Below are positions 34,356 through 48,154 of a stretch of 64,000 nucleotides of DNA, in pieces; positions within the stretch are counted from its first letter, which is position 1, and each line of letters starts with the position of its first letter. The position numbers and the translations under genes were made by a program. The notes beneath the pieces were generated by a model. The model was not told the DNA's origin, did no database searches, and saw nothing but the letters and a program-made list of their open reading frames with translations. The stretch comes from Liolophura sinensis (taxonomy: Eukaryota; Mollusca; Polyplacophora; Chitonida; Chitonidae): assembly GCF_032854445.1 (NCBI RefSeq), contig NC_088295.1, positions 64,029,249 through 64,093,248 on the forward strand, in the 5' to 3' direction.

Positions 34356-36475
34356 GTCTGCTCCAGCATGTTCCTTGATAATGTCTCTTCAATTACATAC
34401 TGAATGTCTACAAAGTTCTGAGGTAGAAATCTACCCTGTCATGAAGATGAGACTGATGGAAAATTCCTTATGTTTATAAAGCTGCCTTCAGCTTTATAGT
34501 ACTTCCTGAAAAGCACTGCCACCATCATTGAATAGTGTTCATGCAAACAAGAGTGAAGTGTCATCAGACAAAAATGCTTAAATACAAATTACACATATCA
34601 GTTTTCAGCTTCATTTGAATTTCTTGACATCATTTTCACAAAAGTTCATAAGAGAAGAATTAACATACATCAAAAGTTTCTGGCTGTCAAAACTTCTTTC
34701 AAATGAAACGAGAGACGCTTCCACAGAAAACAAGCTTACAGTTACCTTCAAATCATGCAATGTACGTACAACCCATCCATTTTATAATCTACTAAAAAAA
34801 AGCCTGTCTGGAACTGATACTCCAATCACATTACGCATATGAGTTTTTTTTGACAAAAGCTATGGATGAGATTGAACAAGGGAGTATAAACACACAGTGG
34901 GTGAGAGTCCCAATTCTGCTACCAGACAGTGATGATAGGTTTTCCTATCTCATGTGAACTGTTAAAGCCTGCTCCACACTGCCATTTAAATGGAACTGAT
35001 GCCATCAAGGGCTGACCAATGATTTAACGCGTCTTTTGGGGTCACAACAGAGCTCTTAAGGCGTATCATCGATCTTTCACCTTTTCTGGTTCCTGCATAA
35101 CAGTTATGAAAAGAAATCTGTCTATCAGTCAGGCTGATGGGTGGCTTGCCTTAAATGTCCACCCCAATGGTATGGGCTGACCACCAGCAATCCATTAAGT
35201 CATCTTTGGAATGGCCTGGAGATAACACATGGGCCACTGGAGAGCAGGCTTTATGACCCAACACTGCGAGAAACTTTGTTAAAATGCCAACAGGGAAGAA
35301 AGACTCAGCCAGACTTGTCCTTTCAAGGTAGACTTTTAACACAATGGCAATGGCTTTAAGCCGATGTTTCTGTTGCTGGAATCTTAATGGCACCGCTGGT
35401 ATATTTGTGACTGTAACCTTCAATCAACATAACCTACAAGTCTTGAGATCCGAACAGCCTTCACTCATGTGACCTTCAAATCTGATGTTTGAAAAAGTGC
35501 ATTTGTGGCTCAAGACCTGCTAAATGAATTCAAATGCTTCTAATAATCAACACAGCATAATATTAATTCAACTAGAAATATTTCTCTTCCAATTCTAAAG
35601 TCAACCAGATTTTTTTTTTTACATCAGAAAGACCATCAGCTCAATTGACAAATCAAAAAACAGACACATGCACTGCAAAAGGTCATCAGTTCTGAAGTCA
35701 ATAGTAAATATTCTTCAAACCTAAGTTGTTTCAGTTTAGTCCTGAATTCCACATACTGAACAGATGTTTTATTGCCTGCTACAGTACTAATGAATGAATG
35801 GATTGACAGACAACCAGTGCATGTCAGATGCTGAATTGCAAATGAGAAACATTTTTAAGACAAAACCATGAATCCACACGAAACATGAACAGTGTACATA
35901 TATTAACTCATGATGCCATTCATACATATCTGTTTGCTTTGACAAAATTCTGCTCATGGAAAAGTCCAGAGAACTGGAAGCGTAAATCAGGTAATTTATT
36001 AAAGGACAAAAAGTCTAATGCAGGAGATTTCAAGGGCTTCATGTACAACACAAACTTTATTCAGTGTCTTCATAACATAACCATATAAAATAGTATCAAG
36101 TTTTTAACATCCAAGTCCAAAAACATCAATGATAAAAAAGACAGACCAGCAGGCTGGTGTTTCCTGAGAACTACCAGTATTAGACTTGACAAAGACCTTC
36201 AGCCTTTGATAAATTACCATGTTGGTCAAAACCATCAGTCCACAATTAAGAGGAGAATATAATAAATTTACATGAATAGCTGGCAACTGATCCAAACACA
36301 CGTGTAATTTAAATTGTTAAGATAATTATACTTCAAAATTACTTTAATCTCTGTTTAAATTGAACAAAATTTAGACAGATTTCTTTACAAGTCTGCTTAT
36401 CACCTTTGCAGTTTATTAACCATGGTTTAGAGGAAACAAGGGAATTAATGCGAAATGTCCTTATCAGTCACTCAA
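34356..36475. other. Non-coding, nothing firm
   Basis: No repeat or gene recognised; the frames at 35141-35423 overlap on both strands without a domain. Confidence 0.4.
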
Positions 36476-36479
36476 GAGG

Positions 36480-36930
36480 ACCAAAGTTTGTCACGATTTG
36501 TCTGTAGGACTGGATGACAAATAATTGCATATTCAATGGACTAACCTTTAACAATGCTGGATAATGCCGTTTCGTCGGTTTGTGATAATTAATCTTGTGT
36601 AATTGTCAAGGTCTTTGGTTAGTCGGAGATTACAACAAAAGATAGTCCATTGAAAGCGACAAGGCCAAGGTGACAACAGGCTAGAGGCCACAAGAAACGA
36701 AGAGTTCCAGTCGGAAGGGAGAGAATTCAATCAATCAACATCAGAGGGTATTAAACGTGTGAATTGCCAGGAAACGTTGAGCCTCGACCCCACGTGAGCT
36801 TTGATCAAGCATAGCGGTAAACTTTTATCGATCTTTTCTCCTGAAGTCAACCCAAGAGTAGGGTCTTCTATATTCCACGAGCTTGATGAGACTTGGGGAT
36901 GATTTAGCTGAAAATAATGTCGGCCTAGGT
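36480..36930. promoter_or_regulatory. Conserved-element candidate with E-box and TCF/LEF-like site
   Basis: Non-repetitive sequence with TGATAATTAATCTTG, an E-box CACGTG at 36791-36796 and, three bases on, CTTTGATCAAG at 36799-36809, which matches the TCF/LEF core CTTTGATC. The clustering suggests an enhancer. Not proven. Confidence 0.3.
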
Positions 36931-38070
36931 AATGGCTTGCTGTTTTTAAGATCCTGTAAAATTCTCTGCAAGAATCGATCTTTAAGACTTTTTACTCACT
37001 TAAAGTATGACAGCCAGGCAATATGGCCACATTGTCTATCCAAATATTGATATACATTCAATCCGAAATTGGCAAGGAATTGATCAGAATTACACAACAG
37101 TATTGGTATCTTCCTATCTCCAGAACAGGAAAAATAATATTGGCCTCTTTTATTACTGATTAGAATAATTCAGAAAAAGACTACTTGGACGGATGCCTCG
37201 AAAGCTGAAATGGTGTTCTTCATTTTCTTTGATGTGTTGGACGACTCAAGATATATATAATATAATACTGGGCCTCAAGGAACTATGGGCAATTACTGGT
37301 GTACCCCGAGAGTGACAAACAGAAATGTGGGAGATACATTTAATGATGAATTGTTTGCTTCATACAATCCTGCCATTCAATGCCCTCCCGCAATGCTGAA
37401 GTCAATTATTTTGATGCATGAGTCTGCAGGAGTTATTAGATCTGCCTAACGCAGTGAAAAGAAGCAACACCAGCGAACGCAATTTACTTGTACAGAGTGA
37501 CTTAATCTGTGTGCTGTATCCAATTGTAACTGCAGTGTTGTAAATGCCTTAAAAACTACTAGCCACAATTCCATAAAAAGTGCAACCATTTAACTTGTTA
37601 TTTCTCTTCATTTTGCATAAAATTAACAAATTAAAAAGAATTGTTTTTTCCTCCTGTTCAACATTCGTAAGTTAAGAAGGATTTAAATATTGATAAATTA
37701 TTCATAAGGCTGATACAAATAGACACTATGAAAACAACTTATTAAAGATATTTGAGTTCATGGCAAATACAAAAATCATGTCTGCATGCTTATACAATTT
37801 CGCCAAATAACACGGAAATGTGTGAAAGGATCCACTCAGTGTGTACCGTTGAGAACTGTTTTCTGAATGGATAGATTCATGCACCCTTCAGTCTATCTTA
37901 TCTGGCTCCAGAAAAGCTGTGATAATTGCTTCACTGCTTGGTAATTGGAAAGTATGCAGCGTTTTTACCAGCTATAACTGAGGGCCACAAAGCTCCGAGT
38001 CCTCGGTTGAGAACAAATCCCAGCATGCTCTCTTTGCTTTTCAACTGCGTGGACCACTGACAAATCAGTT
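36931..38070. other. Non-coding, nothing recognised
   Basis: AT-rich sequence with no clear repeat or exon. Confidence 0.4.
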
Positions 38071-38073
38071 CTT

Positions 38074-38097
38074 CCCCCCCCCCCCCCCCCCACCCCC
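38074..38097. repeat. Poly(C) run
   Basis: Eighteen C residues, one A, then five C. The minus strand is a long G tract able to form G-quadruplexes. The Gly-rich minus-strand frame across it is an artefact. Confidence 0.97.
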
Positions 38098-38099
38098 AC

Positions 38100-41000
38100 A
38101 ACCCATGTGGAGGCCGAGCTGCCTTCTCCTGATGAGGATATGCTATGTACTGGGCCAGACTTAAGGCATCTAACGATCAATAGGTACACGGAAGAAACTC
38201 TCACTGCTATGTAGTCTCACCTCAGTCTTTTGCACAAATATGAACTGACCAATTTGTCTGGAAGGGTGACATTACCAACCATGGCATTTCTCAGATTATA
38301 GTTTGTGGATAGCTAGGCTGTCAGTCACATAAAAACAGATACACGTATCTTCACAGATTTAAGTCTGTTTGACTACATGATACTTTCAACAAAGTGGTTG
38401 GGCCTACGTACATCGTGCACCTACAGTTGGTAGCATTAAAGCACTTATCTCATTATAAATAACAATCGAAAGATGATTCCTTTGATACTAATGTATCATA
38501 TACTCACAAAGCTAATCTTTTCTTTGATCAACATGATCTGCATCAGCATATTAACAAACCTTAATCTTATTGAACGTTTAAGCTTCGTGGTTCTAGCTGA
38601 AGCTGACTATACATGTACATGTAGGTGTGGTGAGTTAAAAATGACGTAAAATTTTGCCCATGACCATGTTGCACATTTTGATTAAGTTTGACAGTTCTGT
38701 TGATCTTACAAAGGCGTACTGAGGTTTGTTTGGAAAGCATGATGATAACTTGCTGCAAAAAAATGTTTCAGCATCAACAGTAATATTTGTCTGCCTCCTA
38801 AAATACATGTTTTGGGACACAATTTTAGGACATTTCCTGAAGTGTTTCTTCTTCCCAACATACTTAGTTTTGTGTGTGCGTTTTCTAACCAGATAACCCA
38901 CAAAATATCAAAACTTTAATACATAATTTTCAGAGCTGTCTGAGCGTGTACACCTTTAAAAACAAGAAGGTACGGTTTATACACAATACCATCAAAGCTG
39001 AATGTAGATAACCATGAGGGAACACTTGCTGAATTGCTCCACATACACTGTAGGTCTGTGCCTGTTCTGTTGACAAGAAACAAAAAGAAAACGGGTTGGT
39101 GCGGTATTCAGACACTTCCAAAAGACTGATATTCTCTGGTAACTCGCTGGTAGCTTTAAAATAGGTTGATTCTCTGGAACATGTGTCTTTTACTTACACA
39201 TGGCTGTGCTGTGAACACAGATTACACATTATTTGAAAACTGAGGATTTTCAGTCAATTCTTCGATCTGTAATGATGTCTGAACTTACACAATTAGAAAC
39301 AATGATGTTAATATATGGCTACATGTAAATAAATCATCAATTAGAACTGAATACTCATCCAACAGGTACAAGCACAATCCGCACAATGTAAAACGTAGAA
39401 CAATTCATCCAATCACAAAAGCCTACACAGTACCAACATAGGAATTATAAGAAAAAATTGATCAACCTTGATTACTCAAAGGGATGAAGTAGATGTAACC
39501 ATGAAATGAACATTACATAATACAGCCTATCTCTTCTCAGCAATATTAATGTGCATCCAAATGGACATATACATGTATTAAAGATGCCTTTATGAACTTC
39601 CAGTTCACAGAATCAATATCTGACATTTTCCCCGAAGCAACAGTGTTGAACACTGGAATATGCGTGCAAAAAGTAAGTAGAAACCTTTGGGACAAACTGG
39701 AAACACAATTTCTTCAGGAGACAAATAATGGCTTTTATTTTCCGAGGATGGGCACTCTGATGGTATCTCCCTGAAAACATAGTTTCCTGTTAACCAGTGG
39801 TTCCTTGCCCCAGGCACTGGTCATCCAGGAAAAGGTTCTCTTTAGGTTGCATAGTCTGAGCTACAAGGAAAATTCCCTCTACCTTGTCAGACCGTATATA
39901 CACAGACTGTCAAAAAATTTCACCATAACAACCCCCACCATCCTCTCCACCACTAACCTCACACCCAAGCAATGAAATGAACATTTATTATTATTGGTCA
40001 TTACAGTTAATTAAGACCACCTAGCAACCTAGAACTATGGCCTGCTTGCACTTGACTGATTTAGATAATCTCAAATCATGAGGTGCCATTATTCTTGGTA
40101 GGGCAGATGTTCTCCCTTGCTATCACGTTTTCCAGTGCAGTAGTGACTGGAAGTGTTGATGCTTCGACAGTTAACTTCACCATAAAGAACTTTACCTTTA
40201 TCTTGGGTCTGACATTCCAATAGTCATGGAGATTCATTAAAGTTTTACCTGAATAGTTGGCAATGATAAAGAAATGACCCATAAAAGCCCAGCTTAATCC
40301 AGGCTGTAAATTGGCTGTAAAAAGAGCTGGCCCGTCGACTGACTCGTAAGAATGTTCAGCTCTGCAGGTTTCTCATCATTCTGTCTGATCATGTTACATT
40401 GACTGACCTCCCATCAAGACAGCCAAGACTGATCTTTACAATGAGTGAACCAAGTCAAGGATATCACAATTATATCAGCAGCTAAAATTTTTTTTAATTT
40501 CCATTCTCAGAGAAACATTACACACAAAAAGCCTTGTGACAGGAAATCCTTCTCACTTTTTTCATACAATAATCTGTTTGATGTATTTGTCTTTGTCATC
40601 TTCAGAAATAGCCATTTTTCTTAAACATTTACTCTATCCAGACATCAATATTTACCATTTTTAGGAACATACTTGCATATCTATGTAGATCATAACGAAG
40701 GAAAACTGTGACATGTACTTGGTATTGTAAATGTACTGCTTGTCTATACATTATTAAAAAGTCAATTGCTCACCTTTATTCAACCTTGCCAATACAAATG
40801 GATCTTCTATGCGCTGTTGGTGTGCAAAACATACATTGTAGCATGAGGATTATTGCGTGGCAAATTAAACTTTACAACTTCATTTTGTATGTATTTTTTA
40901 AAAAATAGATAAGGATCATCACTGGCTCAGTTTTATAAAGTGATGGTTTCACTGCAGACAACTCTTAACCAATATATCACATACTGGAATCTTACCTTTG

Positions 41001-42200
41001 GCTGAATTAGTTGTGAATTGGCTAAGATAGCTGCTAGATGCCCCCTGGTACAAGACAGGATTCCTAAAACCACCAAAAGAGCTGGATTTTCAGAGCTTCT
41101 CACGAAAGGCAACTATTTGACAATGAAAGGATCAATTTGATTTTGTGTGGACACAGGCTTAGAAGGGTAGTGCAAGCCTGTTCTATCCAAACAAATGCTG
41201 CAAGAAGTACAAACTCTGACCCTCGCTCTATTAGCAAAAAGGAATAAAATTCAAAAGACTTCCGCTGTTCAATAAAACATGACTCTGGAACTTTATGCCC
41301 AAACATGAGAGCAGTTGTCTTTAAAGGGCTACAAATTTTAATCATATGCATGACCATGGTGTGCTGTTAGCAAAAGAAAAAGAAAAAAAAGAAACAGACA
41401 TAAAGAGATAAACATTCAAGATCTTAAATAACAAAAAACTTACATAACAATGCTAAATTGGGATCAATGATCACTATACAAAGAATGAGTAATTCTGCAT
41501 GATAATGCATGTATTTACAATGTCAATGAATTTGCAAATGAAATATTCCAGAAAAATTTCTTTTAAACATATACATAGTATTAGGGGTTAATATTTAAAA
41601 GTACTGTAAATTTTTTCAACCACTAAAAGCACTTTCTTCAGTGGAATTTATGCAAACAATTATTATCAAAATGATGCCAAAATTGATTTGTTTGCATCAT
41701 TAAAGATTCAAGCTGTATAAAACTGCGCAAATTATTTCTATACACCCCTAGTTTTCTCAGAATGCTTTAAAATATTGGTTGGAGAGGCTGTTGAAAAGGT
41801 TGAAGACTTAAAGTAAGTTTTTCACAAATATTTAATTAGCTCACTTTTGCTTTATCCCAAAATCCTGTAACACAATATATAACCAAGATTTCATTAAGGG
41901 TGGTACGGTATAATCCAAGTTTTCAGAAACCTTTATTTATTCTATTTAAACATCATAAAAATTAAACAGAGATTTGTCAAAATTTAAGCCGCTTTAAGCT
42001 ATTTTAATACAATAATCATTTCACCTTCAGTGAAACAATTTCTAGGTCATTTGGAGAAATCCAAAAATGAATTTGTATGTGTATGTATATCACTATTAAA
42101 ACATGAGACGATCAGACTAAGGATTATTTAAATATGGCCGAGAACAAAGGCCATATAATTCCATGCTCCTTGATACATTCATTAGAAATATATTGTAACT
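38100..42200. other. Non-coding, nothing recognised
   Basis: AT-rich sequence with short random frames on both strands; no domain, RNA gene or clear repeat seen. Confidence 0.4.
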
Positions 42201-42204
42201 TGGC

Positions 42205-42552
42205 TATATGGCCGTTACTGCGGTAAAACATCTTCCACATCTTCTTACACCACCAACAGACTGCCACCTGGCCATATATCGGTAATGCCAGTACAATGCC
42301 ACATGTTCTTATGTATACTATCAATATTGCCACTCGGCCATATACTGGTAACATACCAGTACAATTCCACATGTTCTTTAATATATACCCTCTATAGTGT
42401 CAGTTGGCCATATACTGTAATGCCAGTGCCATTCCACATGTTCTTTAATACATACACTCTATAATGTCAGTTGGCCATATACTGTAATGCCAGCACAATT
42501 CCACATGTCCTTTAATGTATACACTATACTGTCAGTTGGCCATATACTGAGA
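42205..42552. repeat. Minisatellite F, about 5 copies of a 65-70-bp unit
   Basis: The unit reads GGCCATATACTGTAATGCCA, then ATTCCACATGTTCTTTAATA, then a TATA-rich part and TGTCAGTT. Left copies are diverged, right copies closer to each other. Confidence 0.9.
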
Positions 42553-44810
42553 CTGAGACTGAGTCTGACTTTCTGAAGTAGGACAACTGAAAATGTCTTT
42601 TCCAATTTTGACAATTTGAAAGGACCTTCACAGAAAGAACAACAGAAAATGACTTGACACACAATTTTGACAACAAAACCTAACTTTTCCAGTTCTGACA
42701 AGTATGGAAACGGACTTCTGTGATTTTATGAGCAGAGAATTGGCCGGTACAGAATTGAGTAAAACTGACCATATTTCATGGAATACGTGATATTTGAGAC
42801 ATGCTATGGTAATCAGGGGGAAACAGTATATGATGGAGAATGTCCAAACTTACCAGTGAAATATGGCCACTTGATTACTCTCGAACAATACAAATGGTGA
42901 CCCGTCTCATGGCAGACAGAATTCGGTAGTCCAACACTGACTTATTCGGGATCAATGGCTCTTTGATACCAAGGACCTTGTGGCTGATACGTTGCCAACA
43001 GAGAACTGTCACTCTAGCGGCACGAGTCTGATGCTACAGACTGTACGTATCACCTTCACATGACTGCCTTTACTCTTCCAGCCTTGTAGAAAAATTGATA
43101 TCCCGCACCCAGTTATGAAAGCACTGGACCCATAATGGTGTCTATCTAACACGACCAATAACGATATTTCCAAAAGCAACAGCTGCTCTAGACCTGAAGC
43201 TACTCTAATATCACGCTCAATTTCCTGGAATGTTTTGTTAACGCCAGAATATGCATGATCGCTCTTATACTCTCTAGGCACAGCGAAGGGCCCTTACATC
43301 GTACCTGGCAAAGATACTCTGTAGCCAATGAGCTCGAACAGCCTTACCATTGACCTGGTTCCTAATTGATTACAGAACATACAGGAACATCTGCACAACA
43401 TGCCCACTTAATGGTTGAGCAATGGAAGAAATCACTAAAGTCTGACAGACGAGTGCAGTCCACAATTAACAAATGAGAAAAAGGTGTCAAAAACCGCAGG
43501 AACTGCGTGATCGGTTCTGGGATCAGGTGTTACTTGTTTCTGGGCTGCATAATCAGACTTACAATCATGCTGTTAAACAGTTGCTGACTAATCTATATTC
43601 TTGACTTTATCAAGGAACATACATTCTAGAATAGCCTTCAGGTTAACAAAGCTGCATTGTAATAATAAATAGATTTCAGACATACATAAAACTGCAGGAT
43701 TGAATTAAAGCAATATCCAACTAAAATACCGAACAATTAGATATATTACCTATACCATTTCTGTAGCTTTAGATGTCCTCATACCAGATTGCATGGTGCT
43801 GTATGAGAATTTGTGCAAATTCTCTTTGTCTGTTTAGTGTTTTGCACATTGATCCTACTTGTCAAATAAACTAGGGACACACAAAAATGTTTACTGGGCA
43901 CAATTTTGTTGTATACAATGTGCAGGAAACCAATCCAAAACTGGTATGCAACTGCAGACAAAAACACAGGTTAAGAGACATACTATAATCATAAACCTTG
44001 CATGTTCAAGAATTTGAATACATAACCTGCAACTTCATACGTACACAGTGTATTCATTATCCTTAAAACTTTAAAATCTTAATCATTCAAACAACTGATT
44101 TCTTCCCATCCAAATGCTTCTGAACAACCAACAGATGTATTACAATTTTGAGACTTTTAAGTTGGTTGATTGGCTGTTTTATGAAATCAAGAAAATCCAA
44201 AACTGACTAAAGATTTGCATCGTTTCTCAATGGTATACAAAACTATGCATGAACCTAACAAAAGACAACATGTTCAAATGACTCATAATTACTGGTACAT
44301 ATATACAATGAAAACAGATGAAATTGTATGCCAAATCAAGTGTACTTTGTCTAAGCTAGGCCAATGAGGGTCGATTCGATGCAATTCAAATGGTGACGCA
44401 GACAACACACAGACTCTCTGACATATTTTAAACATGTTTATATCTAATTCAAAGCCTACAGTCAACATGCTGCTTGTAGCGATCTGCTGGACTGTTGCCA
44501 AGCCTGCATTCTTTCTGTCTCAGTTGGATGTTTCTTTAACATTGCAATCAGATAGTTCTATGATCCACAAATCACGCTGATAATGAAATAAGGGTTACGA
44601 GAAACCCTGGGAAGATTGCTGACTAATTTGTCAGAAAATGATGGCATCTACTATAGAAAGCATGAAGTAAGAGAACAGATATTACCAAGCATACATCACA
44701 TTTGTACTAGATAATTAAATGGAAAAAATCTAACTGGCACGTCTACAGGTTGATGAACAAAAAGGTTAAACTTAGTCCAGGTCAGATCTGTTGCTGCTTT
44801 AAGTTAGGAA
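42553..44810. other. Non-coding; one homeodomain-type site
   Basis: No gene seen. TAATTGATTA at 43363-43372 is a TAAT-N2-ATTA homeodomain-type site in otherwise unremarkable sequence. Confidence 0.35.
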
Positions 44811-44811
44811 G

Positions 44812-44950
44812 TTTGTCAGGTCCCTGCAGGCAAAGGGTGGTGACTTCCTCCAGGCAATCCGTTTTTCTCCACCCATTAACCCAACTGCCTGAATCTGTAC
44901 AGCACACATAAAAAAATTTTCAGTATGGCATTTAACACCAAAATAAATGT
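44812..44950 (+). mobile_element. Second SINE-like family copy with 3' tail
   Basis: GTTTGTCAGGTCCCTGCAGG, AAGGGTGGTGACTTCCTCC and TTCTCCACCCATTAACCCAA, then CAGTATGGCATTTAACACC and AAAATAAAT. This copy shows that the second family shares its 3' tail (GTATGGC..TTAACACCAA) with the main SINE. Confidence 0.75.
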
Positions 44951-45113
44951 CAGGTCCAAAATATATGTGACCAATAAGTCGAACATGTGACTTCAGGTTT
45001 GTATGTATAAGTTGCCATCAAAATTAAAATACTTCAGAACTTCAGGACAAAATTGCTCAGTTTAAAGATACATGTACCCTTTATGGCTATGTTAGTTATC
45101 AGCAAGCAGCATC

Positions 45114-45115
<2 letters not shown>

Positions 45116-45168
<53 letters not shown>

Positions 45169-45176
45169 TATATATA
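45116..45176. repeat. (TA)n(CA)n(TA)n microsatellite
   Basis: TA dinucleotides to about 45154, a short CA block, then TA again. Confidence 0.98.
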
Positions 45177-46270
45177 AACTTACAATGTACTTGGCAGTGG
45201 TTGAAAGATTCTGCTGTGACTTTGGCAGTTTGCCAACTCCAGGCATGGTCATTATCATGTGATAAATGGTGACTTGAAAACGAGAAAGCCACAAAGTAAA
45301 AAGCATTCTTTCTTGTTGAAGTTTCACATCCTACAAACTGGTCCGCAGATCGGAACAGCTGTACTGAGTTCACTTTTGCCAGAACAGAATGTTTGAGGTC
45401 GATCTTGTGAGATACATGTAGTTTAGCTGTTTCATCACACAGCAGAACAGTATTGCATCTCTCAACTATATCCCAACATATACCTCAGGAACAATGAAGT
45501 CATTTCTATGCTGCCCTAGTGTAATTACTCAGCTTTTGTATAAAATGTGTGACCACTACTTGCTGGACTGATGATAATATGGTGTCACAATACCAATCCA
45601 ATCTTAGATAATTCTGGCATCTAGAAAACAGAAAAGTAAAGAGCATAAATAATTCAATATATTGATTTACTTATATCGACTTGGTATTAAAAATTGTTTA
45701 TTTCTGCAGTTTGCATTCATGAATCTGATACTGGTCCCCATAAATCTTGAAAATGTTCATTGGTTTTGTCATTATAAGAACAACTCAAATCGATATACTG
45801 GACCTTTATCCTTACAAAACAATTCAAGGCAATAATAACTGATTTCACATTCTACACCACCTCCCATAAATATCAACTCCTCTACAAAGAAATCATCGGC
45901 GCCTTTACACTTGTAACTGGAATTATGGGCACTATAAAACTGACAGTAAGCCATGTATTAAGTTGTATCCATCCCAAAGGACACATAAAATGTTCTAATT
46001 ACTGCATGACAACCAATGGTTTACCCATTTTCTCTTCACATAAGTTCCTAAAATCTTCCATGCTTGTAACAGAATATCACAAAAAGTATTTGAAAATCAG
46101 ACATGTTTAATACTATATGGAATGAATGAATGACCATCAGAATACTACATGGAGCTAAATTAGTATATTAAATGTTATAAATTTGAAGGCTTTCATTGTT
46201 TCAGTCCTATTTTGATTTTTGCTTACATCAGCATTCCATCTTGACCTACACCAAACTACTGCTATCAACT
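45177..46270. other. Non-coding, nothing recognised
   Basis: AT-rich sequence without clear features. Confidence 0.4.
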
Positions 46271-46273
46271 TCT

Positions 46274-46519
46274 TCATGTCAAATATGCCATAACACTGCT
46301 GTTAGAAATGGTGTCATACTGAGAGCAAACCTGATAGTGATTGTGAAAGGTAGTTAGTGGGCGCAGGTATGCATTGGGTGGCACCCACAGCTCAAGAGAC
46401 ATGCCAGAAGTAACTGGGGCTGCCTTCTTGGCGGTATAGTCCCGGTAATTACTCTCATAATCATAACCCTTCAACGACTGTGTGATACTCCTGGACCTCA
46501 CAACACGGTTCCACAACAA
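46274..46519 (-). other. Possible unassigned exon or conserved element
   Basis: An open frame of 81 codons with a protein-like stretch (YESNYRDYTAKKAAPV, then SLELWVPPNAYLRPL) unlike the low-complexity frames around it. A potential donor CAG|GTTTGC lies in it near 46330. I recognise no family, and no clean polypyrimidine acceptor precedes it. It could equally be a non-coding element. Confidence 0.18.
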
Positions 46520-46544
46520 TTACTTTCACTCTGACATGGAGACC

Positions 46545-46720
46545 ACGGGACAGAAGAGCCGATATAATTTGCACCAAATGATAGTAGCAATTTGCCCGGG
46601 CCCCTCGTAGCTAATTTTCACTTATTGAAACGTGCAACATCGGTAAGCCTGCCACTGCTTCATCGAACTGTGAGATGTGTTTAATTTGTCTCATTGAAGA
46701 TCTCAACCACTGGAAAGATG
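46545..46720. promoter_or_regulatory. Conserved-element candidate
   Basis: Non-repetitive, with TAGCTAATTTTCACTTATTG and a TTAATTTGTCTCATTG motif, adjacent to the protein-like frame. Inference from appearance only. Confidence 0.2.
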
Positions 46721-48154
46721 ATTCATTTGCTTGTAGGCTGAGACTCCAAGCTGGATAAGTGCTGTTAATACACTGAGCCTGGATCACCCATGTTTACTGG
46801 CAGTGTACTAAATCTGCTATCTACATATTCTCTCAATGTTAACAGATGCACTGCTATGAATATTATTCCACTGAGACACTACATAAAATGGAGGACGAGA
46901 CTGACATACACAGGTATCATCAATGAGTCATGGATGAAGGTAATATTAGTTAGATCTGAGAACTATAAAGTTATAATATAGTTATAAAGTAAACATAACA
47001 TGCATATTAAACAACACCAACAAAATTTGGCATAGCAACTCTCTCAACACGTAGCTGTTTTTCAGATCAGGCAATTTTAGAGAGAGAAAAACAGGAGAAA
47101 TTTCAAATATGAACAAGAGAAAAATCTGGTTTAATTGACTTCCTAAAAGGCACATTCTGTAATCATATTCTCATGAGCCAATTTTCCAGCCTTTGAAGTG
47201 GAAATTGCATCATCACCATCCATAAAACATTGGCAAAATATCAAACCATGACTGTACAACTACAGCTAGTGCACTTCTGCAGATGTGTCATATTGAACTG
47301 AAGGAGCGTTGGTCACAGCGGACATATTCTATTAACAAGAACACTAATGTCAACAGAAAGCTAGCAGACGATTAAAGTTCTGAGAGTTTTCTGGACTGTG
47401 CACAAAATAATTCCATATCAGATGATTGGTTAAAAAAGAACAGCTATTTCATAGATTTTCAAACACTCTCAGGAGTATTATGTAATTTCTCTGACATTCA
47501 CCAAAAGATCAAGGTGAATTAGAGATCAGCCACTAGCAACTGTTCCTCCAAATTGAGAAAATATGGACCAATCCTCATTAAAATTGCCCTTTGATTTACG
47601 AGGAACTTGATTGTAGTCGTATGAGCCATGCTTTCTGAAAGAAAAGGCCAAAGGATGAGCCTTATAATATCCTCCAAAAAACAAACGAAAAAGAAAAGAC
47701 GTTCGAATTTTCAATCCCAGAATGTAAAAGTTGTTTAGCTACTTGCTTGTTTGAAACAGCAGGCTGTGACACTAACTGTGGGGAGCCACTAGCCTTTGCC
47801 CTCTTTTACGTCCACGTGGCTTCAGGGCTGTATGTGGCTCTACTTTGAAGCCTGTAGCGCGAACATTAACAAAATTTAAATTGGCATTCTTTGTGTTATG
47901 AATCGCTGTTTCATATTCAATACAATTCAGGCCAGACTGCATGGATCCTCGTGTTGCAGCCAGCATTGCTTGACTTGGCTATAAAAATTTATAGCAGACT
48001 TCGAATCCGTGCCAGATTCTCAACAAATACTACCATAATTCCACTGATGTTCAATTTGTGTCAAGACAAACCAGACGGGAGCACGCTTAGGTCATCTACG
48101 AGGCCGGTATGTGAGCGAAAATTGGTCAACGTAGCGCCCAGTTGCTACACTGTA

